A stretch of DNA of 64,000 nt from Nibribacter roseus (GTDB lineage Bacteria > Bacteroidota > Bacteroidia > Cytophagales > Hymenobacteraceae): contig NZ_JBHSYQ010000005.1 of NCBI RefSeq assembly GCF_042662225.1, positions 62,001-126,000 on the forward strand. Reading direction: 5' to 3'. Positions 8,468 to 16,754 of this stretch are shown piece after piece. The position numbers and the translations under genes are program-made. The notes under the pieces are model-generated. The model saw only the letters and a list, made by a program, of their open reading frames with translations, ran no database searches and was not told where the DNA came from. Position 1 is the first letter of the stretch. The number at the start of each line of letters is the position of its first letter.

Positions 8468-8480
8468 GTGCGGCATCTAC
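8468..8480 (+). promoter_or_regulatory. Shared upstream motif, TPR gene
   Basis: Second copy of GTGCGGCATCTAC, 68 bp before the ATG at 8549. Downstream of both copies a looser similarity continues (AGCAnGAA and then AATTT), as if the two promoter regions were related. Confidence 0.4.
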
Positions 8481-8548
8481 TTGTAAAAGCAAGAATAATT
8501 TCTGGAACGGATTTTGCCACTTGCTGAATATCAGTAAAAGTTAATATT

Positions 8549-10906
8549 ATGAAAGCACCCTTAATCTCGGTTTTAGCCTTGTTTCTGCTTATGGGGAGCA
8601 GATTTGCAGTGGCGCAGTCTAATGTTCTTTTTGACCAGAAAAAGAAGGAAACGATTACCCTTTCCAGTTTCGAGAATGCTGACTTTCGGGCAATGGCAGA
8701 GGAGATAGGGAGGTACAACACCAACCGCTCCGGCAAAATCTTGATGCCCGTTGAGTTTGAGCAGCACCTGAAGATTGTAAAAGACGGTAGCCAGATAAAG
8801 GTAGAGGCCAACGTGCAGAAGTTCTGGGTACCCGAGAAAATCATGTTCCGCCAGTTTGATGTAGCCGATGCTTTCACGCCCACCACTGTTTCGGCTAAAA
8901 TTCAGTTGCTGGGTGCCGGAGACAAAGTGGTGCAAACCTTTGATGTGTCTAACAAAAACATCAGCCAGAACGGAAACACCGTGTTGGCGCAGACATCCTT
9001 TACGGACACCTCGTCCTTTACCGGTTACAAGCTGAAAGTGGTAGACCAGAAGTTGGGCTTTAGCCACGCCAACCGTACCGCCGTGCGAGAGCGTGTGGCC
9101 TTGGTAAAGCGCTATTATGAGACCGAAGACCGCTTAGCCCTGTTACACCGTGATTTGCAGAACATCAACCCCAATGATGTAGATAACCTGCAACTGCACA
9201 CCGACCGTTTGGCTGTATTGGAGCGCGCCCTTGACCAATTAGTAGACAACCGTATGGAGCGTGAGCTGAATTTAAAGGAAAATGACCCTGCGCGGTTGAG
9301 ATACAAAGTGAAGGAATTAGACAACCGCCTGCGGGAGCGTCGGGTGGCTATAGACCAGACTTGGGCTCGTCTGCCTGAAATCTTCTACAGCCGTGGTCTG
9401 GAGTTGGCTGTAAACGGAAATCCACGGGCCGCCCGCGATTTCTTCGCCCGTTCCTTACAGGCTAATCCGGCGTTTGCCCCTTCTCACCTGCAGTTGGCCC
9501 GCCTTGATTTACGGGAAGGTTATGTAGCCGAGGCCGCCCAACGTACCAAAGACATACTGACCCGCATGCAGGTAGACCCGGAAACGCATAGGTTTGCCCA
9601 GCAATTGGCTCTAGATGTGCAGAACGAGTACGTGCGCCAAGGTGAACAGCTGAACAACCAAGGAAAATATGAGCAGGCGTTGCAGCAGTTTGAGCAAGCC
9701 AGAGACTACTGCCGCAGCATTTCCAGCCTGCGTTGCCGTTCTGAGCTTTGGGAAAGTGGCATTGCAGAAGCCAAAGGCGGTATCTATAATAATATGTTGG
9801 CAGATGCCCGTCTGGCCCTGCGCCAGAACCGATTATCTGAGGCCTCTAACTTGGCCGCTGAGGCGCAACGTTATGCCAACAACAATCGCTCAGCCATTAC
9901 TTCTGATGCCGCCGCCCAAAACCTGATGCGTGAGGTTCAGCAGCAGGTGTACCAAAGCAACATGTCCGATGGCCGCAGGGCCCTGCAGGCCAGACAATAC
10001 AGCGCCTCGTTGGCTGCTTTTGAGAAGGCAAAATCAGTGGCTCTGGATTACGGGCTCACCCAACAAGCCGATGCGGATAATCTTATCAGGCAAGCGGCTA
10101 AGCCGGTGCTGTTGGAGCGCATAGCCGACGGTCAGCAGTATGCCTCATTAAACCAATTGGCCCAGGCCCGCACCACCGCTGCCCAGATAAACAGCCTGCT
10201 GGTGAAGTACAGCCTAGTAAACGACCGCGATTTAGATGTAAAATACAGAGCATTAAGTACGGCTATTTTCAGTCAGGAGTGCGCCAACGCCCAGTCTACC
10301 TATGATCAGCATTACCAGCGCTCTTTGCAGTATAGCTCTGAGGGGAACTATGCCCAGGCTGCTGCTGAGTTAGACAAAGCCATTGCCTCCGCCAAAGGGA
10401 ACGCCGGTTGCTCTATTTCCTTCGCCACTGCAGATCTAGAGTTGAACCGTATTGACGCCCCTGCTCATTATCAGGAGCTACTGCAGGAGGTTGCTACGCT
10501 GATGAACCAGTCTAAATTTGCCGATGCCATCAAAGTGTATCAAGAAGCTGGTCGCCATTTTGAGGCAAGAGATGTACATGGTTTTGGCTTACGTCATGCC
10601 AGTTTGCAGGAGTATGCGTTGCAAAGCTCGAACAAAAGTTTTGTGGTAGAAGTAGCCCGCCACAAAGCTTCTAACGGAGATGCCACTGAAGCCATTGCCC
10701 TTATCAGAAGGCTGTCTGACTTGAAATTGGCGAAATACAACCTAAACCAGTTGCAGAAATTTGTAGGAGAGACCTTGGCTATCAGAGATGTTCGCACAAA
10801 TCCAGAGGGTAACTATAAGCAATTGGCTGCCTCTTACACCGGCGGCGACAAAGCCCTGAAAAAGCTGGGCAAAGCTTATGAGAAGAAATTCAAGAAGCTA
10901 ACTTAA
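8549..10906 (+). CDS. Large secreted TPR-containing protein, function unknown
   Basis: Protein of 785 residues with a signal peptide (about 1-23, ending FAVAQS). The first about 160 residues appear beta-rich; after a charged helical stretch (about 180-280) the rest is helical with tetratricopeptide-type repeats, for example FYSRGLELAVNGNPRAARDFFARSL near 300 and EQLNNQGKYEQALQQFEQARDYC near 365, then several degenerate units to the C-terminus. TPR proteins act as scaffolds for protein-protein contact, here presumably in the periplasm or at the outer membrane. No enzymatic motif was seen. Gene order and a shared upstream motif link it to the MuiA gene. A strong terminator follows. Confidence 0.8.
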   Translation: MKAPLISVLALFLLMGSRFAVAQSNVLFDQKKKETITLSSFENADFRAMAEEIGRYNTNRSGKILMPVEFEQHLKIVKDGSQIKVEANVQKFWVPEKIMFRQFDVADAFTPTTVSAKIQLLGAGDKVVQTFDVSNKNISQNGNTVLAQTSFTDTSSFTGYKLKVVDQKLGFSHANRTAVRERVALVKRYYETEDRLALLHRDLQNINPNDVDNLQLHTDRLAVLERALDQLVDNRMERELNLKENDPARLRYKVKELDNRLRERRVAIDQTWARLPEIFYSRGLELAVNGNPRAARDFFARSLQANPAFAPSHLQLARLDLREGYVAEAAQRTKDILTRMQVDPETHRFAQQLALDVQNEYVRQGEQLNNQGKYEQALQQFEQARDYCRSISSLRCRSELWESGIAEAKGGIYNNMLADARLALRQNRLSEASNLAAEAQRYANNNRSAITSDAAAQNLMREVQQQVYQSNMSDGRRALQARQYSASLAAFEKAKSVALDYGLTQQADADNLIRQAAKPVLLERIADGQQYASLNQLAQARTTAAQINSLLVKYSLVNDRDLDVKYRALSTAIFSQECANAQSTYDQHYQRSLQYSSEGNYAQAAAELDKAIASAKGNAGCSISFATADLELNRIDAPAHYQELLQEVATLMNQSKFADAIKVYQEAGRHFEARDVHGFGLRHASLQEYALQSSNKSFVVEVARHKASNGDATEAIALIRRLSDLKLAKYNLNQLQKFVGETLAIRDVRTNPEGNYKQLAASYTGGDKALKKLGKAYEKKFKKLT

Positions 10907-10927
10907 TTGCAGTAAATGTTAAATGCT

Positions 10928-10963
10928 AGAAAGCCTCTCATTTCATATGAGAGGCTTTCTTTA
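10928..10963 (+). terminator. Intrinsic terminator behind TPR gene
   Basis: 14-bp perfect stem AGAAAGCCTCTCAT / ATGAGAGGCTTTCT around a 5-nt loop, followed by TTA. The A-rich left flank may also allow function from the other side. Confidence 0.85.
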
Positions 10964-11011
10964 TGGTGGTTGGTATGAAGACGATAAGGTGGAAGCGCAA
11001 TACTAGAGTTC

Positions 11012-11038
11012 TATGGCACGGAAGTTACTTCCAAGACT
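11012..11038 (+). repeat. Single arm of a dispersed GGAAGTTACTTCC repeat
   Basis: 27 bp that match the left arm of the inverted repeat at 41083-41154 at 24 positions, including the 13-bp palindrome GGAAGTTACTTCC. Here only one arm is present. Confidence 0.65.
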
Positions 11039-11074
11039 CTCATCTTTTCTCTAAGGAATCATTCTGATTTAACG

Positions 11075-11303
11075 CATTTCGTCCCCCTTTGAAGGGGGTA
11101 GGGCTGTTAAGTTCTCACTATAAGAGGTTGCTCTTCCGGATTTGCAATCCGGAAGCGGGTATCTAGGGGATTTGTAATCCCCGTTGCTGCGCCATAAAAC
11201 GGAAAAGCCGCGGATTGCAAATCCGCAGGATACCTAAGTTCGGGATTGCAAATCCCGAACAGCGGAGAACTTAACGGCCCTACCTTCAAAGGGGGACGAA
11301 ATG
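11075..11303. repeat. Nested composite palindrome, 229 bp
   Basis: Outer arms 11075-11116 and 11265-11303 are complementary except for a 3-nt indel and one mismatch. Between them lie four short palindromes built on GGATTTGCAATCC (around 11133-11155, 11166-11183, 11208-11227, 11239-11259), and the left arm itself includes CCCCCTTTGAAGGGGG. The whole could fold as a large branched hairpin or cruciform. Confidence 0.88.
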
Positions 11304-11370
11304 TGTGCAAAATCCTTTAGATGGGGCGCCCACAGGGATAACCTGTTCTTGGTACTATGAATTTAAAACT

Positions 11371-11415
11371 CCTATTTTGGCGCTGCTTTTCGAGAAGCAG
11401 GTGAAAAACGATAGG
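11371..11415. repeat. Intergenic palindromic repeat, copy 6
   Basis: 14 bp behind the Ppx/GppA gene. Outer arms CCTAT and ATAGG, core TTTTGGCGCTGCTTTTC paired imperfectly with GAGAAGCAGGTGAAAAA. Confidence 0.78.
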
Positions 11416-11429
11416 CACTAAACAAGAAT

Positions 11430-12362
11430 CTACTCTTGCAACAACTCCGCCAGCATTCCTTCCTTTAGCGCGTAAGATGATACTCTAATTTGCTCCAGGT
11501 TGTATTTCTCCAGCACCCAATCAATCAGCACGCAGGCAACTACAATCATATCCACGCGCATTTCCAGCATACCCGGTATGGCTAAACGCTCGGCACGGTT
11601 TTTTTGGAGAATTTCTTTATATATCTGCTGGAAAGAAGATACTGGTAGATCCATTTCAGGCGAAGCGTCTTCTCCGCGGGAGAGGTTGCGTTTGGCAAGG
11701 TCAATGTCAACCAGTGTGTCAAACGTGCCAGAAGAACCAATCAGTACCTCGGGCTGATGCTGTAAAACAGCGGCAGTCAATTTCTGGAGCTGGTCTTGCA
11801 GGTAGTGGCGCTGGGCTTTCACATCGGCGGGAGCCATAGGGTCCAGGTGAAAGAATTTGTCGAGCAGGCGCTGGGCACCAATCTCAAAGCTCTTCTTCCA
11901 CAAAATGCCTTTGTCTGACCCAATGATGAATTCCACGCTGCCACCGCCTATGTCCATCACCAGTGCCGGCTTTGGCCCTACTTGCAAGGCTTGCTGAACG
12001 CCTTTAAAGATAAGCTCGGCCTCGCGTGAGCCGGAAATGACTTCTACCTCAATGCCGGTTCTTTCCTTTATGGCAGCTACCACATCGGGTCCGTTGCTGG
12101 CATTCCGGATGGCGCTGGTGGCGGTGGCTTTTACCCTTGTCACGCCGTGCTGTTCCATAATTTCTTTGAACTCGGCTAATGTGGTGAGGCCTCGGGCGAG
12201 TGCTTCTGGGGTAATCTCACCTTTGCTGATACCGCCTTGCCCCAACTTTACTGCAACTTTGGTTTTGAACAGAGTAACAGGCTCTCCGGTAGCAGGCACC
12301 TCCACTATGAGTAAGTGAAATGTATTAGTACCAAGGTCAATGAGGGCTAAACGAGGCAACAT
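11430..12362 (-). CDS. Ppx/GppA family phosphatase
   Basis: Exopolyphosphatase/guanosine pentaphosphatase family protein, 310 residues from the ATG at 12362. The actin-like ATPase fold is shown by LALIDLGTNTFHLLIVE at the N-terminus, ATSAIRNASNG near 100 and VMDIGGGSVEFIIG near 145. Family members hydrolyse inorganic polyphosphate or pppGpp and influence the stringent response; this short form has no C-terminal HD domain. The frame is open further upstream to 12560, but that part runs through palindromic repeat copy 7 and a low-complexity tract and lacks family similarity, so the start at 12362 is preferred. Single gene; which substrate it prefers cannot be read from the sequence. Confidence 0.88.
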   Translation of the reverse strand: MLPRLALIDLGTNTFHLLIVEVPATGEPVTLFKTKVAVKLGQGGISKGEITPEALARGLTTLAEFKEIMEQHGVTRVKATATSAIRNASNGPDVVAAIKERTGIEVEVISGSREAELIFKGVQQALQVGPKPALVMDIGGGSVEFIIGSDKGILWKKSFEIGAQRLLDKFFHLDPMAPADVKAQRHYLQDQLQKLTAAVLQHQPEVLIGSSGTFDTLVDIDLAKRNLSRGEDASPEMDLPVSSFQQIYKEILQKNRAERLAIPGMLEMRVDMIVVACVLIDWVLEKYNLEQIRVSSYALKEGMLAELLQE

Positions 12363-12522
12363 AGGTTTAATTAAGTATTGAGAGTTAGGAACTAAGAATG
12401 GCAGATTTGCTGTAGCGCCACTCTGTTTTACCGCACTTGTACGGAGAACGGCAGCATTAGAACAGCAAAATAAGGCAAAGAATCTTTTCTTTGGCCCAGC
12501 AGGTGTTTTTCTGATAAAAAGT

Positions 12523-12570
12523 AAATCCGTTTTTGCCCTGTTTTCCAGGAAACAGGGCAAAAACGGATTT
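12523..12570. repeat. Intergenic palindromic repeat, copy 7
   Basis: Very well paired: CGTTTTTGCCCTGTTTTCC with GGAAACAGGGCAAAAACG plus copy-specific outer arms AAATC and GATTT. The core GCCC/GGGC differs from the usual GGCC/GGCC yet remains complementary. It lies 34 bp behind the methyltransferase stop (minus strand). Confidence 0.92.
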
Positions 12571-12604
12571 TAAAAAATAACAATCAACAACCAGCAATCA
12601 ACAA

Positions 12605-13489
12605 TTATTTAGAGCTGAACCGGAAGAAGGTGCCCAAAGGGAGTTTGCGCTGAGCTCGGTCTTGCAGGTATAATTCGCCTAGTTCTTCGTTTTTAACCGT
12701 TGCCCCGAAGGAAGCCCTAATAAGGTTGTCCAGAATAAGTGCTGAGAAGCCGAGGGAGTACAGGTTTATCACGAAGAAATTTTCTTGTGGGTCCAGCAAT
12801 TCGGCGCAGAGTTTAATCAGCTCGTTTATCTGCTCTTCCAGCTGCCATTTCTCACCGTCTGGGCCGCGGCCATAGGCGGGAGGATCTAGAATGATGCCTT
12901 GGTATTTGTTTCCGCGTTTTACCTCGCGGCGGGCGTACTTCATGGCGTCTTCCACTAACCAACGGATGTTGTCCAGGTTGCTGGCTTCCATGTTTTGGCG
13001 GGCCCAGAAATTAACCTGCTTCACGCTGTCCAAGTGGGTGACATCGGCTCCGCCGGCATTAGCGGCCAACGAGGCGCCGCCGGTATAGGCGAACATGTTC
13101 AGCACCTTCGGTTTGCCAGAAAGGGCGCGGGTGCGGTCAAAGATGAACTGCCAGTTGGGGTCTTGCTCCGGAAACAGTCCCACGTGCTTAAACGAAGACA
13201 GCCCCAGCCGGAACCGCAGCTTTAGATCGTTGTATTTATAATTGATAAACCACTGCTCGGCCATTCCTTTCTTGAGCTGCCACTGGCCTTTTTCGGCGTT
13301 GCCTTTCTCGCGTTTAAAAGTGGCTTGGGCTAATCTTTCCCACTCGCGTTCCGGCAAATGCTTGTCCCAGGCGGCTTGCGGCTCGGGGCGGGCCAGCACG
13401 TAATCGCCGAAGCGCTCCAGCTTCTCAAAATTGCCGCAGTCAATCAGTTCGTAATCGGTCCAAGCGGTAGTGGTCAGGAAAGAATACAT
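12605..13489 (-). CDS. Class I SAM-dependent methyltransferase, RlmI-like
   Basis: Protein of 294 residues with a Rossmann-like SAM methyltransferase domain in its second half: the SAM-binding motif I LNMFAYTGGASLAA near residue 130, the acidic motif VTHLDSVKQ near 150 and motif IV LDPPAYGRGPDG near 200. This arrangement resembles the predicted 23S rRNA methyltransferases related to RlmI/RlmK, although the PUA domain is absent. The likely job is RNA base methylation in the cytoplasm; the target is not known. It is divergent from dapF and has a good -7 box 23 bp upstream, which supports the start at 13489. Confidence 0.85.
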   Translation of the reverse strand: MYSFLTTTAWTDYELIDCGNFEKLERFGDYVLARPEPQAAWDKHLPEREWERLAQATFKREKGNAEKGQWQLKKGMAEQWFINYKYNDLKLRFRLGLSSFKHVGLFPEQDPNWQFIFDRTRALSGKPKVLNMFAYTGGASLAANAGGADVTHLDSVKQVNFWARQNMEASNLDNIRWLVEDAMKYARREVKRGNKYQGIILDPPAYGRGPDGEKWQLEEQINELIKLCAELLDPQENFFVINLYSLGFSALILDNLIRASFGATVKNEELGELYLQDRAQRKLPLGTFFRFSSK

Positions 13490-13512
13490 ATCTTTGTAAA
13501 AGGTTTCTGCCG

Positions 13513-13520
13513 CAAAGGTA
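13513..13520 (-). promoter_or_regulatory. -7 box for the methyltransferase gene
   Basis: Minus strand TACCTTTG, an exact TAnnTTTG match; the predicted leader is about 17 nt. Confidence 0.6.
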
Positions 13521-13627
13521 CGGTTCCTGTGGCAGTTATCAGTGAACAGTAATTAGTAAACAGTTAACAAGGATAGGAAATTACGGCTAACGGAAGAAAC
13601 CGAAGTCTGCGGTAAACTTTGCAAGGC

Positions 13628-13666
13628 CTGTTTTTAAGCTGTTTTCCTGAAAATAGGCCTAAAACG
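13628..13666. repeat. Intergenic palindromic repeat, copy 8 (divergent region)
   Basis: One of only two copies between divergent genes (methyltransferase and dapF). The arms are imperfect: CTGTTTTTAAGCTGTTTTC and GAAAATAGGCCTAAAACG. It lies about 70 bp before the dapF ATG. Confidence 0.78.
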
Positions 13667-13736
13667 TAAACTTAGTTACAGGATAGTCTTGTGTCTTGCG
13701 TCTTAAATCTTATGTCTCCATTACCACATTAACAAA

Positions 13737-14501
13737 ATGACTTTCTATAAATACCAAGGCACCGGCAACGATTTTGTGGTGCTTGACAACAGAGACGGCA
13801 GCCTGCAACTTACCCAAGAACAGGTGGCTTTCTTGTGCGACCGCCGCAGAGGCATTGGAGCAGATGGCCTGATGCTGCTGCAGTTGAAAGAAGGCTATGA
13901 CTTTGAGATGGTCTATTATAATTCCGACGGACGCGAGGGTTCTATGTGCGGAAACGGGGGGCGCTGTCTGGTAGCTTTCGCGCAATATTTGGGCGTGGTA
14001 GAGAATGAGGCCTATTTCATTGCCTCTGACGGACCTCATAAAGCCTACCTGAAAGACAGATTGGTGCACCTGCAAATGAAAGACCTAGACGCCATTGAAG
14101 ACCTAGACGATGCCTCTTTCATGAACACCGGTTCACCACACTATGTGAAGCAGGTGGAAGCGCTGCAAGACCTTAACGTATTCGCCGAAGGCCGCGCCAT
14201 CCGGTACTCAGACCGCTTCAAAGCTGAGGGTACCAACGTCAATTTTGTGGAGCACCTACCGGAGAACCAGCTTTCAGTGCGCACTTATGAGCGTGGCGTG
14301 GAGGACGAGACTTTCTCCTGTGGTACCGGCGTAACCGCCTGCGCCCTTGCCGCTAGCCGCGCTGGCTACCAAAGCCCAGTGAAGATAAAAGTGCTTGGAG
14401 GTGAGCTTCAGGTGAGTTTCGAGAAAGAAAGCAACGGCTTTAAAAACGTCTTCCTCATCGGTCCCGCCGTACAAGTGTTTAAGGGCGAAATTACTTTATA
14501 G
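13737..14501 (+). CDS. dapF: Diaminopimelate epimerase
   Basis: Converts LL- to meso-diaminopimelate for peptidoglycan and lysine synthesis, without cofactor. The protein has 254 residues, normal for the family. The two catalytic cysteines sit in their conserved settings: Cys71 in SMCGNGGRC and Cys195 in FSCGTGVTACALAA. Other family blocks are KYQGTGNDFVV at the N-terminus and FKAEGTNVNFVE near 170. Cytoplasmic. It stands first in a same-strand series with an acetyltransferase and the sugar cluster, but palindromic repeat 9 and a 126-bp gap separate it from the next gene. Confidence 0.97.
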   Translation: MTFYKYQGTGNDFVVLDNRDGSLQLTQEQVAFLCDRRRGIGADGLMLLQLKEGYDFEMVYYNSDGREGSMCGNGGRCLVAFAQYLGVVENEAYFIASDGPHKAYLKDRLVHLQMKDLDAIEDLDDASFMNTGSPHYVKQVEALQDLNVFAEGRAIRYSDRFKAEGTNVNFVEHLPENQLSVRTYERGVEDETFSCGTGVTACALAASRAGYQSPVKIKVLGGELQVSFEKESNGFKNVFLIGPAVQVFKGEITL

Positions 14502-14510
14502 TTCCTTCTT

Positions 14511-14550
14511 CTGTTTTCGGCCTGATTTTATAAAAACAAGCTAAAAACAG
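14511..14550. repeat. Intergenic palindromic repeat, copy 9
   Basis: 9 bp behind the dapF stop. CTGTTTTCGGCCTGATTTTA / TAAAAACAAGCTAAAAACAG, partly decayed in the middle of the right arm. Confidence 0.85.
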
Positions 14551-14627
14551 ATATACATGCCTATTTTGATACCAAGCACATTCTGAATCCATTCTTAATT
14601 CCTAATTCTAAATTCTTAATTAATAAA

Positions 14628-15152
14628 GTGCTGCAAACCGACCGCATTTTTCTAAGAGCCCCAGAGCCTACGGACCTGGACTTTCTCTACCTCTTTGAGA
14701 ATGAGCCGGAGCTATGGCCGGTGAGCATGGCGGTGGCGCCGCTGTCAAAAGATGTGCTGCGTCAGTACCTAGACAACGCCACCGCTGACATTTACTCGGC
14801 CCGTCAACTGCGGCTGATGGTGTGTCTGCAAAAGCAGGAAACCGTGGTGGGCACCATTGATTTGTTTGACTTTGAGCCGCTGCACCGCCGGGCGGGCATG
14901 GGTATTGCCGTTGCCAAGCCGTACCGAGGGCAGGGAATAGCAGCAGAAGCCTTGCAGCTGTTGGTGGAATATGCCCGGCAGGTGCTGCACCTGCACCAGT
15001 TGTACTGCTCAGTAGCGCAAAGTAATGCCAAAAGTTTGGGGCTTTTCCGGCAGCAGGGCTTTACCCAAATAGGCATTCGAAAGGAGTGGCTGCAGGCGGC
15101 CAGTGGCTGGGAAGACGTAGTGGAGTTTCAGAAGCTTCTACAACAGAAATAA
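14628..15152 (+). CDS. GNAT N-acetyltransferase
   Basis: 174 residues, RimJ/RimL-type GNAT fold. The acetyl-CoA binding motif A is visible as GIAVAKPYRGQGIAAEALQLLVEYA near residue 90, and the C-terminal ...HQLYCSVAQSNAKSLGLFRQQGFTQIG matches the beta-bulge and pyrophosphate-loop end of the family. Such enzymes acetylate protein N-termini, amino acids or small amines; the substrate is unknown. The start is GTG at 14628, directly after an A/T-rich tract of short words (ATTCTTAATT type); no in-frame ATG lies nearby. Residues 1-12 (MLQTDRIFLRAP) align with the usual family start. Confidence 0.85.
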   Translation: MLQTDRIFLRAPEPTDLDFLYLFENEPELWPVSMAVAPLSKDVLRQYLDNATADIYSARQLRLMVCLQKQETVVGTIDLFDFEPLHRRAGMGIAVAKPYRGQGIAAEALQLLVEYARQVLHLHQLYCSVAQSNAKSLGLFRQQGFTQIGIRKEWLQAASGWEDVVEFQKLLQQK

Positions 15153-15359
15153 CACTAATCAGGAGCAGTAAAAGGTAAGGCAACAGCCGATGTTATTTTT
15201 ACGGATTTGCCCTATTCAAAATTAAATAAATACTCTATTTTAAAGGTTTATGTAGCTTTTTTAGCAGTAATACGTATGCACGGGAGCAGTAAGAGAGATG
15301 CCAGCCATTTCTCTTACTTTTTTGATATACCATTCTATTCTTATCCTAAGCTATCGTAT

Positions 15360-16643
15360 ATGTTTGACCTTGACACCGATTTCACTCCAAGCGCGGGTAG
15401 CAGTTACTCAGTTTCTGAGCCAGAAGTAAATATCTTCACCAACTACGTTTCTGCCAACCCGGCTCCCGCACCTAAAGCTCCTTCCATTTCAAAACCTTCG
15501 TTAGAGGATTATTTAAGTTCGGTTTCGGCTTTGGTGTGCCTTTCACACCTTCGCTGGGATTTCGTGTATCAACGTCCGCAACACTTGTTGTCGCGTTTCG
15601 CCAAACATACGCCGCTTTTTTTCTTTGAAGAGCCTCTTTTCTTTGACGGCGCCACCCCGCAATTAGCTATTTCTACCCGCGAAGGCAACGTGACCATTGC
15701 TGTTCCGCACTTGCCACATGGGCTTACCCCTTCTGAAATTGAGGCAGAGCAGCGGAACATGATCGATAAGTTTTTAAAGGAGCGCAAGCTGAAGAATTAC
15801 GTGCTTTGGTATTACACGCCCATGGCACTAGAATTCAGCCGTCACCTTACCCCGGCCCTCACCGTGTTCGACTGCATGGATGAACTGTCGGCGTTTAAGT
15901 TTGCCCCGCCAAGACTGGTAGAGCTGGAAGCCGAAATGATGGCCAAGGCCGATGTGGTGTTTACCGGTGGCCAAAGCCTGTACGAAGCCAAAAAAGACCG
16001 TCACAAAGAAGTCTATGCCTTCCCGAGCAGCATTGACAAAGCACACTTTGCCCAAGCCCGCCAACTACAGGAAGAACCCGCTGACCAAGCCAATATTCCG
16101 CACCCACGCATGGGCTTCTTCGGGGTGGTTGACGAGCGTTTTGATATTGAATTGCTGCGCGAGGTGTCTGAGGCCCGGCCTGAGTGGCAGTTTGTCATTA
16201 TAGGACCAGTCGTGAAGATTGACCCAGAGGTGCTGCCTAAAAACAAAAACATCCATTACCTCGGCGGTAAAACATATAACGAGCTCCCTGCTTACTTAGC
16301 CGGTTGGGACGTAGCCATGCTGCTGTTCGCGCACAATGAGTCTACCAAATACATCAGCCCAACCAAAACCCCAGAATACTTAGCCGCCGGAAAACCAGTG
16401 GTGTCTACTTCTATCAGAGATGTGGTTCGCCCGTACGGCGAACAAAATCTGGTGCACATTGCCGATGGTGCCGCTGCCTTTGAGCAAGCCATTGAAAAAG
16501 CATTGATTCAAAAAGATGACCTGGGCTGGATGCGCCGCACCGACGATTTTCTGACCACCATCTCCTGGGATAAGACATGGAGAAACATGGTGCGCCTGAT
16601 GCAATGCATTTCAGAAGAAAAGAAAAGCAATTCTAAAAAGTAA
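15360..16643 (+). CDS. Glycosyltransferase, GT-B fold (GT1/GT4-like)
   Basis: Protein of 427 residues. The N-terminal half contains ALVCLSHLRWDFVYQRPQHLL, typical of a group of bacterial glycosyltransferases. The C-terminal half has the GT4-like donor-binding signature PTKTPEYLAAGKPVVSTSI, with Glu and the AGKPVV turn, and a helix that closes the fold. It probably transfers a sugar from a nucleotide donor in the cytoplasm. A frame is open upstream to 15207, but the extra 51 residues look random, so the ATG at 15360 is preferred. It starts a same-strand cluster with UDP-galactopyranose mutase and the GH1/RmlD fusion; an acceptor or donor containing galactofuranose is an inference from these neighbours. 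Confidence 0.82.
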   Translation: MFDLDTDFTPSAGSSYSVSEPEVNIFTNYVSANPAPAPKAPSISKPSLEDYLSSVSALVCLSHLRWDFVYQRPQHLLSRFAKHTPLFFFEEPLFFDGATPQLAISTREGNVTIAVPHLPHGLTPSEIEAEQRNMIDKFLKERKLKNYVLWYYTPMALEFSRHLTPALTVFDCMDELSAFKFAPPRLVELEAEMMAKADVVFTGGQSLYEAKKDRHKEVYAFPSSIDKAHFAQARQLQEEPADQANIPHPRMGFFGVVDERFDIELLREVSEARPEWQFVIIGPVVKIDPEVLPKNKNIHYLGGKTYNELPAYLAGWDVAMLLFAHNESTKYISPTKTPEYLAAGKPVVSTSIRDVVRPYGEQNLVHIADGAAAFEQAIEKALIQKDDLGWMRRTDDFLTTISWDKTWRNMVRLMQCISEEKKSNSKK

Positions 16644-16668
16644 CATTTCAGCCTGAAGGTGGAAATGC

Positions 16669-16705
16669 ATTTTGAGCGTGTTTTCAGAAAGCATGCTCAA
16701 AACAC
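16669..16705. repeat. Intergenic palindromic repeat, copy 10
   Basis: 25 bp behind the glycosyltransferase stop. Core ATTTTGAGCGTGTTTT with AAAGCATGCTCAAAAC; GAGC/GCTC replaces GGCC/GGCC with compensation. Confidence 0.82.
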
Positions 16706-16754
16706 GCTGCCTTTTTCAGCTTGATATTATATACATCTTTAATTTCCCCTTTTT

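Larger units (their letters stand above)
10907..11429. other. Repeat-rich intergenic region
   Basis: 523 bp without a credible gene. In order it holds a terminator, a 27-bp sequence related to the inverted repeat near 41.1 kb, a 229-bp nested palindrome, and palindromic repeat copy 6 just before the Ppx stop. The short frame on the minus strand across it is made of the repeat and is not annotated. Confidence 0.85.

Noticed and set aside
11107..11310. Short open frame on the minus strand, 67 codons
   Set aside because: It is composed almost entirely of the nested palindrome; its predicted protein repeats short words such as ITNP and IANP that come from the GGATTTGCAATCC units.
12363..12560. 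N-terminal extension of the Ppx/GppA protein
   Set aside because: It runs through palindromic repeat copy 7 and a low-complexity tract and has no family similarity; the normal start is at 12362.
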